Notes under the pieces: model-generated
The model's input: only the letters and a program-made list of their open reading frames with translations
What the model was told of the DNA's origin: nothing
Databases searched by the model: none
Origin: Gemmatimonadota bacterium
Lineage (GTDB): Bacteria > Gemmatimonadota > Gemmatimonadetes > Longimicrobiales > Gaopeijiaceae
Assembly (NCBI GenBank): GCA_028873825.1
Contig: JAPPNM010000177.1
Coordinates: 68,212-110,455, forward strand
Reading direction: 5' to 3'
Length of the DNA stretch: 42,244 bases
Part shown: positions 28,041 through 35,337 of the stretch, piece by piece
Layout: each line of letters opens with the position of its first letter
Numbering within the stretch: the first letter of the stretch is position 1
Program-made: the position numbers and the translations under genes

Positions 28041-28047
28041 TTCCGGC

Positions 28048-28947
28048 ATGGAGAGGATCACGAAGTCGGCTCGGCTCGGCCTTTGCGCGGCCGCCGTCTG
28101 CCTGGCGTCCCCGGCCGCGGCCTCGGCCCAGACCGTCTTCGCCTCCACGCATTCGGCGACTTTGCCGACCGCGGCCTCGATCGGCGCGGGGGTCGTCCTG
28201 GTCGAGGTTTCCCACAGGTTCGGCTACCTGTCGGACGGCGCGGGCGATCTCTGGGGACTGGACGGTTTCGTGCTCAATCGCCTGGGCCTGGCCTTCGCGG
28301 TCAGCGACCGCCTCGCCCTCGGGATTCTCCGTTCCAACAGCACGGACAACCTGGAGCTGAACGCGCGTTTCGCGGGACTGGCCTCGGATGCCGCGACCGG
28401 TGCCCTCGAGTTTGCCGTGCAGGCCGGGGTCGCGTGGAACCTGCAAACCGACACCGCGGACGATCACGGGGGTCATAAGCACTACGTCCTGCCGGGCGGC
28501 GGCGCGGGAGGCGCTAGCAACGGCGAGACGGCCGAGGCCAACGAGATGCAGGCCTACGGCCAGGTGATCGCGAACGCGCTGTTCGCCGGCCGCTTCGCGC
28601 TGGGCGTCGTGCCCACTCTGCTGTGGAATCCCCGGATTCGAAGCCACGACCCGGAGACCACCCTGTCCGTCGGCGTGAACGGCCAGCTGTACCTGGACCG
28701 CACGTGGAGCCTGATCGGCGAATGGATCTTCAGCCGGGCCCGGGAGGGTCAGCAGTACGATTCCGGTTCCTTCGGCGCCGAAATCCGCACGGGCGGGCAC
28801 TTCTTCAAGCTCCTGGTCACCAATCAGCACCGGATGAACCCGACCCAGACGCTGGCCGGCGCGGCCGAGGACTTCCTCGACACGGGGTCGTGGCGTTTCG
28901 GGTTCAACGTCGAGCGGAGGCTTGGAGGGCTGTCGAGAATGAAGTGA
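28048..28947 (+). CDS. Secreted or outer-membrane beta-barrel-like protein, possibly DUF5777 family
   Basis: A 299-residue protein with a clear signal peptide (MERITKSARLGLCAAAVCLASPAAASA before QTVF). The remainder has alternating strands typical of a small barrel (LALGILRSNSTDNLELNARF, ALGVVPTLLWNPRI, SVGVNGQLYLDRTWSLIGEWIFSR). A His-rich loop, DDHGGHKHYVLPGGG, may bind metal. It resembles the DUF5777 group in layout, but I am not certain. The ATG at 28048 is supported by the signal peptide and by the promoter just upstream. It is followed by purA after 59 bases. Confidence 0.75.
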   Translation: MERITKSARLGLCAAAVCLASPAAASAQTVFASTHSATLPTAASIGAGVVLVEVSHRFGYLSDGAGDLWGLDGFVLNRLGLAFAVSDRLALGILRSNSTDNLELNARFAGLASDAATGALEFAVQAGVAWNLQTDTADDHGGHKHYVLPGGGAGGASNGETAEANEMQAYGQVIANALFAGRFALGVVPTLLWNPRIRSHDPETTLSVGVNGQLYLDRTWSLIGEWIFSRAREGQQYDSGSFGAEIRTGGHFFKLLVTNQHRMNPTQTLAGAAEDFLDTGSWRFGFNVERRLGGLSRMK

Positions 28948-28967
28948 CGGGGGCGCGCCCTGTCAGC

Positions 28968-28997
28968 TTGCTCGAACGGCGGGGTCCCGGCTACGTT
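28968..28997 (+). promoter_or_regulatory. Candidate promoter for purA (short-leader or leaderless)
   Basis: TTGCTC (28968-28973) and TACGTT (28992-28997) are 18 bases apart. The predicted start falls within a few bases of the purA ATG at 29007, which has no upstream ribosome site. Confidence 0.35.
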
Positions 28998-29006
28998 GCC
29001 GTGCCG

Positions 29007-30296
29007 ATGAAAGCCATAAGGGAGGAGGCGGCCTGCACCGTCGTCGCGGGGTGCCAGTGGGGCGACGAGGGCAAGGGCAAGGTGGTCGACGTGCTGGCCG
29101 GCGGCGTGGACGTGGTCGCGCGCTACCAGGGGGGGGCCAACGCGGGCCACACCGTACACGTCGGCGACCGCCGCATCGTGCTCCACCAGGTCCCGAGCGG
29201 CGTGCTGCGCCCCGGCAAGCGGTGCCTGCTCGGCAACGGCGTCGTGCTGGACGTGAACCGGTTCTTCGCCGAGGTGGACGGGCTGGCGGAGCGGGGACTC
29301 GATCCCGGCGGCCGGATCGGCGTGAGCGACCGCGCGCACGTCGTCTTCCCGTACCACAAGGCGTTGGACGCGGCCGCCGAGGAGGCCGCCCGGCGCAAGA
29401 TCGGCACCACGGGGCGGGGAATCGGCCCCGCCTACGAGTCCAAGGCTGGGCGCCGCGGCGTACGGGTCGCCGACCTCCTGGACCGCGCGCACGCGGCGGA
29501 GGGGGTCGGGCGCGGCATCGCGTGGGCCCGGGCGCGGCTCCGGGAGCTGGGCGCCGATCCCGGCCGGGCCGGAACTGTAGCCGGCGCCCTCGCCCTCGCC
29601 CGCCGCCTTCCCTCCGTGGCCACGGACGTGGGGGACGAGATCGCGCGCGCGCTCGCGGCGGGCCGGCGGGTCCTCCTCGAGGGCGCCCAGGGCACGGCGC
29701 TCGACGTGGACCACGGCAGCTACCCCTACGTCACGTCGTCCAACACGACGGCGGGCGCGGCGGCGGTGGGCGTCGGGATCGGTCCCACCGCGATCGACTC
29801 GGTGATCGGCGTGGTCAAGGCCTACACCACGCGGGTCGGCAACGGCCCGCTCCCCACCGCCTTCGGTCCCGCCATGGACGAGCGCATTCGCGAACTCGGC
29901 GCCGAATTCGGCGCCACGACCGGGCGCCCGCGCCGTTGCGGCTGGTTCGACGCCGTGCTGGCCGCCTACTCCGCCCGCGTCAACGGTCTGACCGGCATCG
30001 CCGTCACCAAGCTGGACGTCCTCGACACACTCGCCGAACTCAAGATCGCGACCGGGTACCGCACGGGCGGCGAAGCGCGGTCCCTCTTCCCCGCGTGCGT
30101 TCGCGATCTGGAGCGGGCGGAACCCGTCTACGAGACCCTTCCGGGGTGGCGGACGCCCACAACCGGGGCGCGCTCCATGAACGACCTTCCCGCGAACGCC
30201 CGCGCATACCTCCACCGCATCGAGGAGCTGGTGGGCGCCCCGATCGCGATGGTGTCGGTGGGGACGAGGCGCAGCCAGGTGATTCGGGCGAGGTGA
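29007..30296 (+). CDS. purA: Adenylosuccinate synthetase
   Basis: Condenses IMP and aspartate with GTP to adenylosuccinate in AMP synthesis. It has 429 residues, normal length. The N-terminal GTP/IMP loop is CQWGDEGKGKVVD with catalytic Asp20, followed by QGGANAGHTVH, IGTTGRGIGPAY, LLEGAQGTALDVDHGSYPYVTSSNTT and TGRPRRCGWFD. The usual Pro-Phe-Pro-Thr-Glu stretch reads NGPLPTAFG. ATG 29007 is the only standard start near the conserved N-terminus. A 14-base tandem duplication (30279-30306) spans the stop; the second copy supplies the TGA. Confidence 0.96.
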   Translation: MKAIREEAACTVVAGCQWGDEGKGKVVDVLAGGVDVVARYQGGANAGHTVHVGDRRIVLHQVPSGVLRPGKRCLLGNGVVLDVNRFFAEVDGLAERGLDPGGRIGVSDRAHVVFPYHKALDAAAEEAARRKIGTTGRGIGPAYESKAGRRGVRVADLLDRAHAAEGVGRGIAWARARLRELGADPGRAGTVAGALALARRLPSVATDVGDEIARALAAGRRVLLEGAQGTALDVDHGSYPYVTSSNTTAGAAAVGVGIGPTAIDSVIGVVKAYTTRVGNGPLPTAFGPAMDERIRELGAEFGATTGRPRRCGWFDAVLAAYSARVNGLTGIAVTKLDVLDTLAELKIATGYRTGGEARSLFPACVRDLERAEPVYETLPGWRTPTTGARSMNDLPANARAYLHRIEELVGAPIAMVSVGTRRSQVIRAR

Positions 30297-30306
30297 TTCG
30301 GGCGAG
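30279..30306 (+). repeat. 14-bp tandem duplication across the purA stop codon
   Basis: GTGATTCGGGCGAG occurs at 30279-30292 and again at 30293-30306. The first copy is coding; the second begins one base before the purA stop. Without it the frame would continue to a TGA at about 30353-30355. Confidence 0.9.
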
Positions 30307-30351
30307 AAGCGACGGAGAGCGGAGCCTGGAGTGCCGGAGTGTATACTATAC

Positions 30352-30380
30352 TTGACATAGTGTAATGTTGTCTTTACAAT
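30352..30380 (+). promoter_or_regulatory. Near-consensus sigma70-type promoter with overlapping inverted repeat (element A)
   Basis: TTGACA (30352-30357) and TACAAT (30375-30380) are exactly 17 bases apart, a near-perfect vegetative promoter and unlike the GC-rich surroundings. TGTAA (30361-30365) and TTACA (30374-30378) form an inverted repeat with an 8-base gap that overlaps the -10, a position suited to a repressor. The 46-base segment 30340-30385 aligns without gaps with 39303-39348 at about 35 of 46 positions. Transcripts would have a leader of about 150 bases before the gene at 30538. Confidence 0.7.
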
Positions 30381-30490
30381 GTGAAGAGGTGAGGCGAAGC
30401 GGCCGGCGCGTACGCATAGCCGGTGGAACGCCGCTCGGGCTTCGTCCGCGGGCCGCCGGGCCGCAGCGCCGAATTCTGGACTTCGCGTCC

Positions 30491-30515
30491 CCGCTTGGGT
30501 ACCGTACCCGAGCGG
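30491..30515 (+). promoter_or_regulatory. Near-perfect inverted repeat just upstream of a ribosome site
   Basis: CCGCTTGGGTAC (30491-30502) and GTACCCGAGCGG (30504-30515) pair with one G-T wobble around a single central base. The repeat ends about 9 bases before the AAAGGAG (30524-30530) serving the TTG start at 30538. It could be a DNA-protein site or an RNA hairpin in the leader that affects translation. Confidence 0.55.
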
Positions 30516-30537
30516 CCCGCCACAAAGGAGAATCGCA

Positions 30538-30798
30538 TTGCTGCGTCTCGACATCCTGCCCCGCCTGATCGCGGACTCCCACCACGATACGCGCCAAGAA
30601 GCGCTTGAAGAGGCGAGCCGCCGGAAGGCATCGCCGGTGGCGCCCGATGCCGTGACGCGCGTTGACGAGTCGCCGTACGGGGGCTACCGGGTCTACACGG
30701 TCTCGTTGAGTCTGGCGATGGAAGTTTTCACGGACATGGCTGAATCAGGTGTTTTTCCCGCGCCTTCCAGTGGCGGGAGATCGGCACCCTACCGATGA
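30538..30798 (+). CDS. Small hypothetical protein
   Basis: An 86-residue protein I do not recognise. The TTG start is supported by AAAGGAG 7 bases upstream and by the promoter at 30352. The N-terminal half is charged and probably helical (SHHDTRQEALEEASRRK); the middle has SPYGGYRVYTVSLSLAMEV, possibly a beta hairpin. There is no signal peptide. Its stop overlaps the next start as ATGA, so the two genes form a small operon. Composition is less GC-rich than purA or ffh. An antitoxin-like or regulatory role is possible but unsupported. Confidence 0.55.
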   Translation: MLRLDILPRLIADSHHDTRQEALEEASRRKASPVAPDAVTRVDESPYGGYRVYTVSLSLAMEVFTDMAESGVFPAPSSGGRSAPYR

Positions 30799-31211
30799 GC
30801 GAGGAAAGCGGCGGGAACCTGCCCGCCCACGCGAATCCGGAGGGCCAACTCGAATTGTGGGGCGAGATGCTGGCGGTCGAGCGCGAACGGATCGCGAGTC
30901 GGGACCGGGCGGTCGAGGCCATGCGCGAGGGATTTGCAAAGCTGGATGCCGCTGATGATCGCCAGTTCAAGTTCCACACCGACCGACTGCACCGAGACGA
31001 TGAGTTTCGCAATCGCCGCCTAACGCATGTGATCCGATTGACTTGGGTTGGAGTTGCCGTTGCAGTGGGAGTGCTGGGGATCGTCCTGTCCATGCTGTTC
31101 TGGGGAGGTGAGGAGCAGCGAAACACGGCGTTTCTTCTGATGACGCACGCGCTCTCTGCCGTCGGTTTCCTAGCCGTCGGATTCTTCCTGGGTGGGCGGT
31201 CTCGCGGTTGA
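30795..31211 (+). CDS. Small membrane protein with coiled coil, unknown function
   Basis: A 138-residue protein. Residues about 15-75 are strongly charged and helical, probably a cytoplasmic coiled coil (MLAVERERIASRDRAVEAMREG). Two transmembrane segments follow (LTWVGVAVAVGVLGIVLSMLFW and LLMTHALSAVGFLAVGFFLGG). The layout recalls DUF2335-like small membrane proteins, but no family call is safe. It overlaps the 86-residue gene (ATGA) and is visibly less GC-rich than the flanking core genes. The pair sits between purA and ffh as a likely accessory insertion. Confidence 0.65.
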   Translation: MSEESGGNLPAHANPEGQLELWGEMLAVERERIASRDRAVEAMREGFAKLDAADDRQFKFHTDRLHRDDEFRNRRLTHVIRLTWVGVAVAVGVLGIVLSMLFWGGEEQRNTAFLLMTHALSAVGFLAVGFFLGGRSRG

Positions 31212-31240
31212 CCGCGCCCACGCGTGCCCACCGCGCCCAT

Positions 31241-31269
31241 TGAATCCCGCCCACGGTCCGGCTAGCCTT
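31241..31269 (+). promoter_or_regulatory. Candidate promoter for ffh-rpsP-rimM-trmD
   Basis: TTGAAT (31241-31246) and TAGCCT (31264-31269) are 17 bases apart, about 32 bases before the ffh ATG. The -10 resembles the recurring TANCTTT-like boxes seen before other genes here. Confidence 0.45.
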
Positions 31270-31300
31270 AGGGACTGCGCCGCCTTCATCGCGGACACCG

Positions 31301-32608
31301 ATGTTTGAAGACCTGAGCAGGAAGCTGGACGGGGTTCTGGGACGCCTGCGCCAACGGGGGGTCCTCACGGAACCCATGATCCGCGACGGCCTCCGGGAGG
31401 TGCGCCGCGCACTCCTCGAGGCCGATGTCAACTTCAAGGTCACCAAGGAGTTCCTGAAGCGCGTCCAGGAGAAGGCCACGGGCGAACGGGTGCTCAAGTC
31501 CGTGTCGCCCGGCCAGCAGATCGTCAAGATCGTCCACGACGAGCTGGCCCTGATGATCGGGCGGGACGGCGACAACGCGCTTCGGTGGTCGCCGGCGCCG
31601 CCCACGGTCATCATGCTGGTGGGGCTGCAGGGGTCCGGCAAGACCTCTACGGCGGCCAAGCTCGCACTGCGGCTGCGCAGGCGGCGCGGGCCGGTCCTTC
31701 TCGCCGCCTGCGACCTCTACCGGCCCGCCGCGGTCGACCAGCTGCGGACGCTGGCCGGGCGGGCGGGCGTCCCGGTCCACCACGAGGACGGCGCCGCGGA
31801 TCCCGTCGAGGTGGCCGCCGGGGCGCACCGCCGCGCGCGCCGGGAGAGGGCGGCCGTCCTCATCGTCGACACCGCCGGCAGGCTGCAGGCCAACCGGCCG
31901 ATGATGGACGAGCTGGCACGGCTCAGGGAGGTCCTCGAGCCGAGGGAGATCCTCCTCGTCGCCGACGCGATGACCGGGCAGGACGCGGTGCGGATCGCCG
32001 CCGGCTTCGACCGCGTCCTCGGCCTGACCGGCTTCGTGATGGCCAAGATGGACGGGGACGCCCGCGGCGGCGCGGCGCTCTCGATCCGCGGCGTGACGGG
32101 CAGGCCGCTCAAGTTCGCCGGGACCGGCGAAGGGATCGACGCGCTCGAGGCGATCGACCCGCGGCGCGTCGCCGGGCGCATCCTCCGGAAGGGGGACGTG
32201 GTCGGGCTGGTCGAGCGGGCCCAGGCCGTCGTCGACGCCCGCGAGGCGGAGAAGCTGCAGGAGAAGGTGCTCGGCAGGGGGCGCTTCACCCTGGAGGACT
32301 TCCTGGTCGCGATGCGGCAGGTGCAAAGGATGGGTCCGCTGGACCAGCTTGTGCGGATGATCCCGGGAGCCCACCGGGCGCTTCCGGCCGGCGAGGCGGA
32401 CCCGAAGCGGCTCAGGCACGTCGAAGCGATCATCCTGTCGATGACGCCGCAGGAACGGCGCCGCCCCGAGATCCTGAACGGGTCGCGCAGAAGGCGGATC
32501 GCCCGCGGCAGCGGACGGCCCGTGTCGGAGGTGAACCGCCTCTTGAAGCGGTTCGCCGAGATGGAGGAGATGTTGAAGGCCATGAAGGGGCTCGCGCCCC
32601 GCAGATGA
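31301..32608 (+). CDS. ffh: Signal recognition particle protein Ffh
   Basis: GTPase that, with SRP RNA, carries ribosomes making membrane proteins to FtsY. It has 435 residues. The N domain (LSRKLDGVLGRLRQRGVLTE, RRALLEADVNFKVTKEF) is followed by the G domain with Walker A GLQGSGKT (108-115), DLYRPAAVDQLRTL, DTAGRLQ and AKMDGDARGGAALS. The C-terminal M domain (about 300-435) is shorter than in E. coli, with few methionines up to the RNA-binding SGRPVSEVNRLLKRF. It is followed by rpsP after 33 bases. Confidence 0.96.
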   Translation: MFEDLSRKLDGVLGRLRQRGVLTEPMIRDGLREVRRALLEADVNFKVTKEFLKRVQEKATGERVLKSVSPGQQIVKIVHDELALMIGRDGDNALRWSPAPPTVIMLVGLQGSGKTSTAAKLALRLRRRRGPVLLAACDLYRPAAVDQLRTLAGRAGVPVHHEDGAADPVEVAAGAHRRARRERAAVLIVDTAGRLQANRPMMDELARLREVLEPREILLVADAMTGQDAVRIAAGFDRVLGLTGFVMAKMDGDARGGAALSIRGVTGRPLKFAGTGEGIDALEAIDPRRVAGRILRKGDVVGLVERAQAVVDAREAEKLQEKVLGRGRFTLEDFLVAMRQVQRMGPLDQLVRMIPGAHRALPAGEADPKRLRHVEAIILSMTPQERRRPEILNGSRRRRIARGSGRPVSEVNRLLKRFAEMEEMLKAMKGLAPRR

Positions 32609-32641
32609 ACCGAACCCCTAGGAACCAGAACCCCGAGAGCT

Positions 32642-33310
32642 ATGTCCGTAACAATCCGCCTGCGGCGCATGGGCAAGAAGAAGCAGCCCCACTACCGCAT
32701 CGTCGCCGCCGACAGCCGCTCGCCCCGCGACGGCCGGTTCGTCGAGAACCTCGGCTACTACAACCCGGTCCCCGACCCGGCCATAGTGTCGGTCGACCTG
32801 TCGCGGGTGGACCACTGGCTCGGCCGGGGCGCCCGCATTTCGCCCACGGTGCGGAGCCTCGTGTCTAAGGCGCGGGCGGGGGGGGACGGCAAGGTCGCGT
32901 TGGCGGCCGCCGGTTCCGGAGCCGGCGCGGAAGCGGCAGCGGAAGCGCGGGCCGCCGCAGAGAACGGCTCCCCCGCCGAAGCCGCGAGCGAGGCCGGTCC
33001 CCCCGGGGCCGGGACCGAGCCCGCCGAAGCCGCGGGCGAGCCGGGTCCGCCTGAGGCCGGGACCGAACCCGCCGAAGCCGAAGATGCCCCCGAGGCCGGG
33101 ACCGAGCCGGCCGAAGCCGCGGACGCCCCCGCGGCCGCGACCGGGGACGGCGAAGCCGCGGACGCCCCCCCGGCCGCGACCGGAGAAGGCGACGCCGAAG
33201 ACGCCCCCGCGGCCGCGACCGGAGACGGCGACGCCGCGGCGACCCGGGCCGCCCCCGAGGAGGGCGACGGCCCCGGCGCCGCTTCCGAATCCGGAGCCGC
33301 CGGGGCTTGA
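32642..33310 (+). CDS. rpsP: Ribosomal protein bS16 with a long repetitive acidic C-terminal tail
   Basis: Residues 1-80 are a normal S16 ([55 protein letters not shown]). The protein then continues to 222 residues, nearly three times the usual 80-90. The tail (81-222) is Ala/Glu/Gly/Pro/Asp/Thr-rich, with very few basic residues and two repeat types: AGTEPAEA at 123, 139 and 152, and [14 protein letters not shown] units at 161, 174 and 187 (period 13). Shorter Ala/Glu tails on S16 are known in Actinobacteria. The rimM start overlaps its stop (TTGA), so the long frame is used. The KH-domain gene often found next is absent. Confidence 0.93.
   Translation: MSVTIRLRRMGKKKQPHYRIVAADSRSPRDGRFVENLGYYNPVPDPAIVSVDLSRVDHWLGRGARISPTVRSLVSKARAGGDGKVALAAAGSGAGAEAAAEARAAAENGSPAEAASEAGPPGAGTEPAEAAGEPGPPEAGTEPAEAEDAPEAGTEPAEAADAPAAATGDGEAADAPPAATGEGDAEDAPAAATGDGDAAATRAAPEEGDGPGAASESGAAGA
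33008..33229 (+). repeat. In-frame minisatellite within rpsP tail
   Basis: It encodes three AGTEPAEA units (periods 48 and 39 bases) followed by three [14 protein letters not shown] units with a 39-base period. All periods are multiples of three, so copy-number change would lengthen or shorten the S16 tail without a frameshift. Confidence 0.8.
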
Positions 33311-33849
33311 CCGGGGGCGGCCATCCCCCCTTTCTCGTGGTGGGCCACGTCAACAAGGTCCACGGCACGAAGGGCGAGCTCTTCGTGTGGCCCCTGACGG
33401 ACTATCCCGGCAGCCACTTCACTCCCGGCGCCGTCCACATTCCCGCCGGCGAGGACGGCGAGAGTCCCTCGGCCACCCTCGGCGAACTCACCGTCGAGGC
33501 GGTCCGCCCCTACCGGAAGGGCTTCCTGGCCAGGTTCGGCGGCGTCGGCGACCGGGCCGCCGCGGAGCGTCTGCGCGGCCGCTACCTCCTTCGGCCCTTC
33601 GACGCCATCGACCCGCCGGGCGAAGACGAGATCTTCTATCACGAGCTCCTGGGAGCCGCGGTGGTCGACCGCGGCGGATCCGGGCTCGGCACCGTGAAGG
33701 AAGTCTTCCCCGCGCGTCCCTCGGACCTTCTGGAGGTGTCCGGCCCGGACGGCGAATTCCTGCTCCCCTTCAGCCGCGAGGTCGTCGTGGAGTTCGACCG
33801 GGAGCGGCGCCGGGCCGTCGTCGACCCCCCGGAGGGGCTCCTGCCGTGA
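33307..33849 (+). CDS. rimM: Ribosome maturation factor RimM
   Basis: Assists maturation of the 30S head and binds S19. It has 180 residues. The N-terminal RimM domain ([24 protein letters not shown]) and a PRC-barrel C-terminal half ([39 protein letters not shown]) are recognisable. The start is TTG at 33307 overlapping the rpsP stop; no other good start lies before the conserved VGHV. The stop overlaps the trmD start region (GTGATG). Confidence 0.93.
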   Translation: MTGGGHPPFLVVGHVNKVHGTKGELFVWPLTDYPGSHFTPGAVHIPAGEDGESPSATLGELTVEAVRPYRKGFLARFGGVGDRAAAERLRGRYLLRPFDAIDPPGEDEIFYHELLGAAVVDRGGSGLGTVKEVFPARPSDLLEVSGPDGEFLLPFSREVVVEFDRERRRAVVDPPEGLLP

Positions 33850-34511
33850 TGCGCATCGGCATCGTGACCATCTTCCCGGAGTACTTCGCCGCGCCGCTGG
33901 AGCTCGGCATACCGGGCCGGGCCGCCCGGGCCGGGCTGGTGTCCTACCGCGTGACCGACCTGAGGGACTACGCGCGCGACGTCCACCGCACGGTCGACGA
34001 CGAACCCTACGGCGGAGGCGCGGGGATGGTCATGAAGCCGGAGCCGTTCTTCGAAGCCGCCGCTGACCTGTCGCCGCGGGGGCCGATCGTCCTGATGTCG
34101 GCCCGGGGCGGGCGCTTCCGCCACGACGACGCCGTCCGCCTTTCGCTCGAACCCGAGGTCACCCTCCTCTGCGGCCACTACAAGGACGTCGACCAGCGGG
34201 TCGCCGACCACTTGGCCACGGAGGAGCTGTCGGTCGGCGACTTCGTGCTGTCGGGCGGCGAGCCGGCGGCGCTCGCCGTCGCCGACGCGGTGGTGAGGCT
34301 GCTGCCGGGAGCGCTGGGGGACCACGAGTCCGCGTCCTCGGACTCGTTCTACGACGGGGACGCGATCTCCGCGCCGTCGTACACGCGGCCGGCGGAGTAC
34401 CGGGGCCTGAGGGTTCCGGAGGTGTTGCGAAGCGGCGACCACCGCCGGATCGAAGCTTGGCGCGCGAAGGAGTCGGAGCGGCTGACGCGGGTGCGGCGCG
34501 CGGGTTCCTAG
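33849..34511 (+). CDS. trmD: tRNA (guanine-37-N1) methyltransferase
   Basis: Makes m1G37 in tRNAs reading CNN codons, which prevents +1 frameshifting. It has 220 residues, at the short end for the family. [13 protein letters not shown] opens the SPOUT fold; VDDEPYGGGAGMVMKPEP, CGHYKDVDQRVADH and SVGDFVLSGGEPAALAVADAVVRLLPG form the knot and SAM site. YTRPAEYRGLRVPEVLRSGDHRRIEAWR is the C-terminal signature. The ATG at 33849 directly follows a GTG that could add one residue. It converges on the minus-strand barrel gene. Confidence 0.96.
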   Translation: MRIGIVTIFPEYFAAPLELGIPGRAARAGLVSYRVTDLRDYARDVHRTVDDEPYGGGAGMVMKPEPFFEAAADLSPRGPIVLMSARGGRFRHDDAVRLSLEPEVTLLCGHYKDVDQRVADHLATEELSVGDFVLSGGEPAALAVADAVVRLLPGALGDHESASSDSFYDGDAISAPSYTRPAEYRGLRVPEVLRSGDHRRIEAWRAKESERLTRVRRAGS

Positions 34512-34583
34512 CCCTAGCCCGTCCTCCCCGCCCGGAGACCCGCACGCCGCGACGGCCGCTCCTTCTTCCGAATCCCGGTGCGC

Positions 34584-35252
34584 TTAGCGGTTTCGCGCTC
34601 GGCCCAGCCTAAAGTCCACGCCTATCCGCAGCGCGAATCCCCGGTGTCTGGCGGCGACGTCGTCCTCGCTGTCGTTGATGTCGAGGAGACCCAGGCCGTA
34701 GAGGCCTTCGGCGACCAGGGTCGCGGAGCCGAGGTCGAGACCCGCCCCCGCTCCCGCGGTCAGCAGGAAGTCGTTCTCCCGGTACACGGCCTCGAGCTCC
34801 TCGCAGGAACTCGTGGCACGGCCCCTCGGGCGGGTGAGCCTGGTGTAACACGCGGTGCGGAGGGCCACGGTGGGTCCGGCGAGCAGATAGGCAGGCCCGA
34901 GGAAGACCTTGCCGAGCATGGAGAAATCGACGTAGTCGTAGGCCCAGAGGGCGCCGTAGATCACATCGATATCCAGGAGAGTGAGATCCGCGCCCCGTTG
35001 CGCGTATCCGACCTCGGCGACGAGACCGAGCAGGTCGTTGAGGGGATAGGCGACCGAGACGGCGGCCTGGGCGCCGTATCTGGGAGACACGCCCTCCACG
35101 AAGCCGACTTCGTCGGCGACTCCGAGCGTGCCCCGCATCGCCCCGGCCCTGAGTCCCAAGGTGACCTGGGCTTGGGCCGAACTCCCGCTCGCCAGTATCA
35201 GGATTGCCGCCAGTACCGGAACCGGTCCGCGGACGCTCGTCTTCGCCTTCAT
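34584..35252 (-). CDS. Outer-membrane beta-barrel protein (porin family, PorT-like)
   Basis: A 222-residue secreted barrel protein. The ATG at 35252 is chosen because it opens directly onto a signal peptide (MKAKTSVRGPVPVLAAILILASGSSAQA before QVTLGLRAG) with AAAGG upstream; an ATG at 35294 would add 14 residues before it. QVTLGLRAGAMRGTLG, AAVSVAYPLNDLLGLVAEVGYAQRG and the end FALRIGVDFRLG match the outer-membrane beta-barrel family common in Bacteroidota and Gemmatimonadota. Two cysteines (CYTRL, SSCEE) may form a loop disulfide. It lies downstream of the larger DUF5916 gene on the same strand. Confidence 0.83.
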   Translation of the reverse strand: MKAKTSVRGPVPVLAAILILASGSSAQAQVTLGLRAGAMRGTLGVADEVGFVEGVSPRYGAQAAVSVAYPLNDLLGLVAEVGYAQRGADLTLLDIDVIYGALWAYDYVDFSMLGKVFLGPAYLLAGPTVALRTACYTRLTRPRGRATSSCEELEAVYRENDFLLTAGAGAGLDLGSATLVAEGLYGLGLLDINDSEDDVAARHRGFALRIGVDFRLGRARNR

Positions 35253-35337
35253 GTCATTCGCCTTTTCCGGAGGGAGTTGCGCGGTGCTCCGCATTGAGGT
35301 ACGCGGAAGCCCGGCGAAAGTTCCGCGACCCCTCCGG

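Noticed and set aside
30365..30568. 67-residue frame starting inside element A
   Set aside because: Its ATG lies in the -35/-10 spacer of the promoter, so it would not be on the transcript; the product is Arg-rich shadow sequence.
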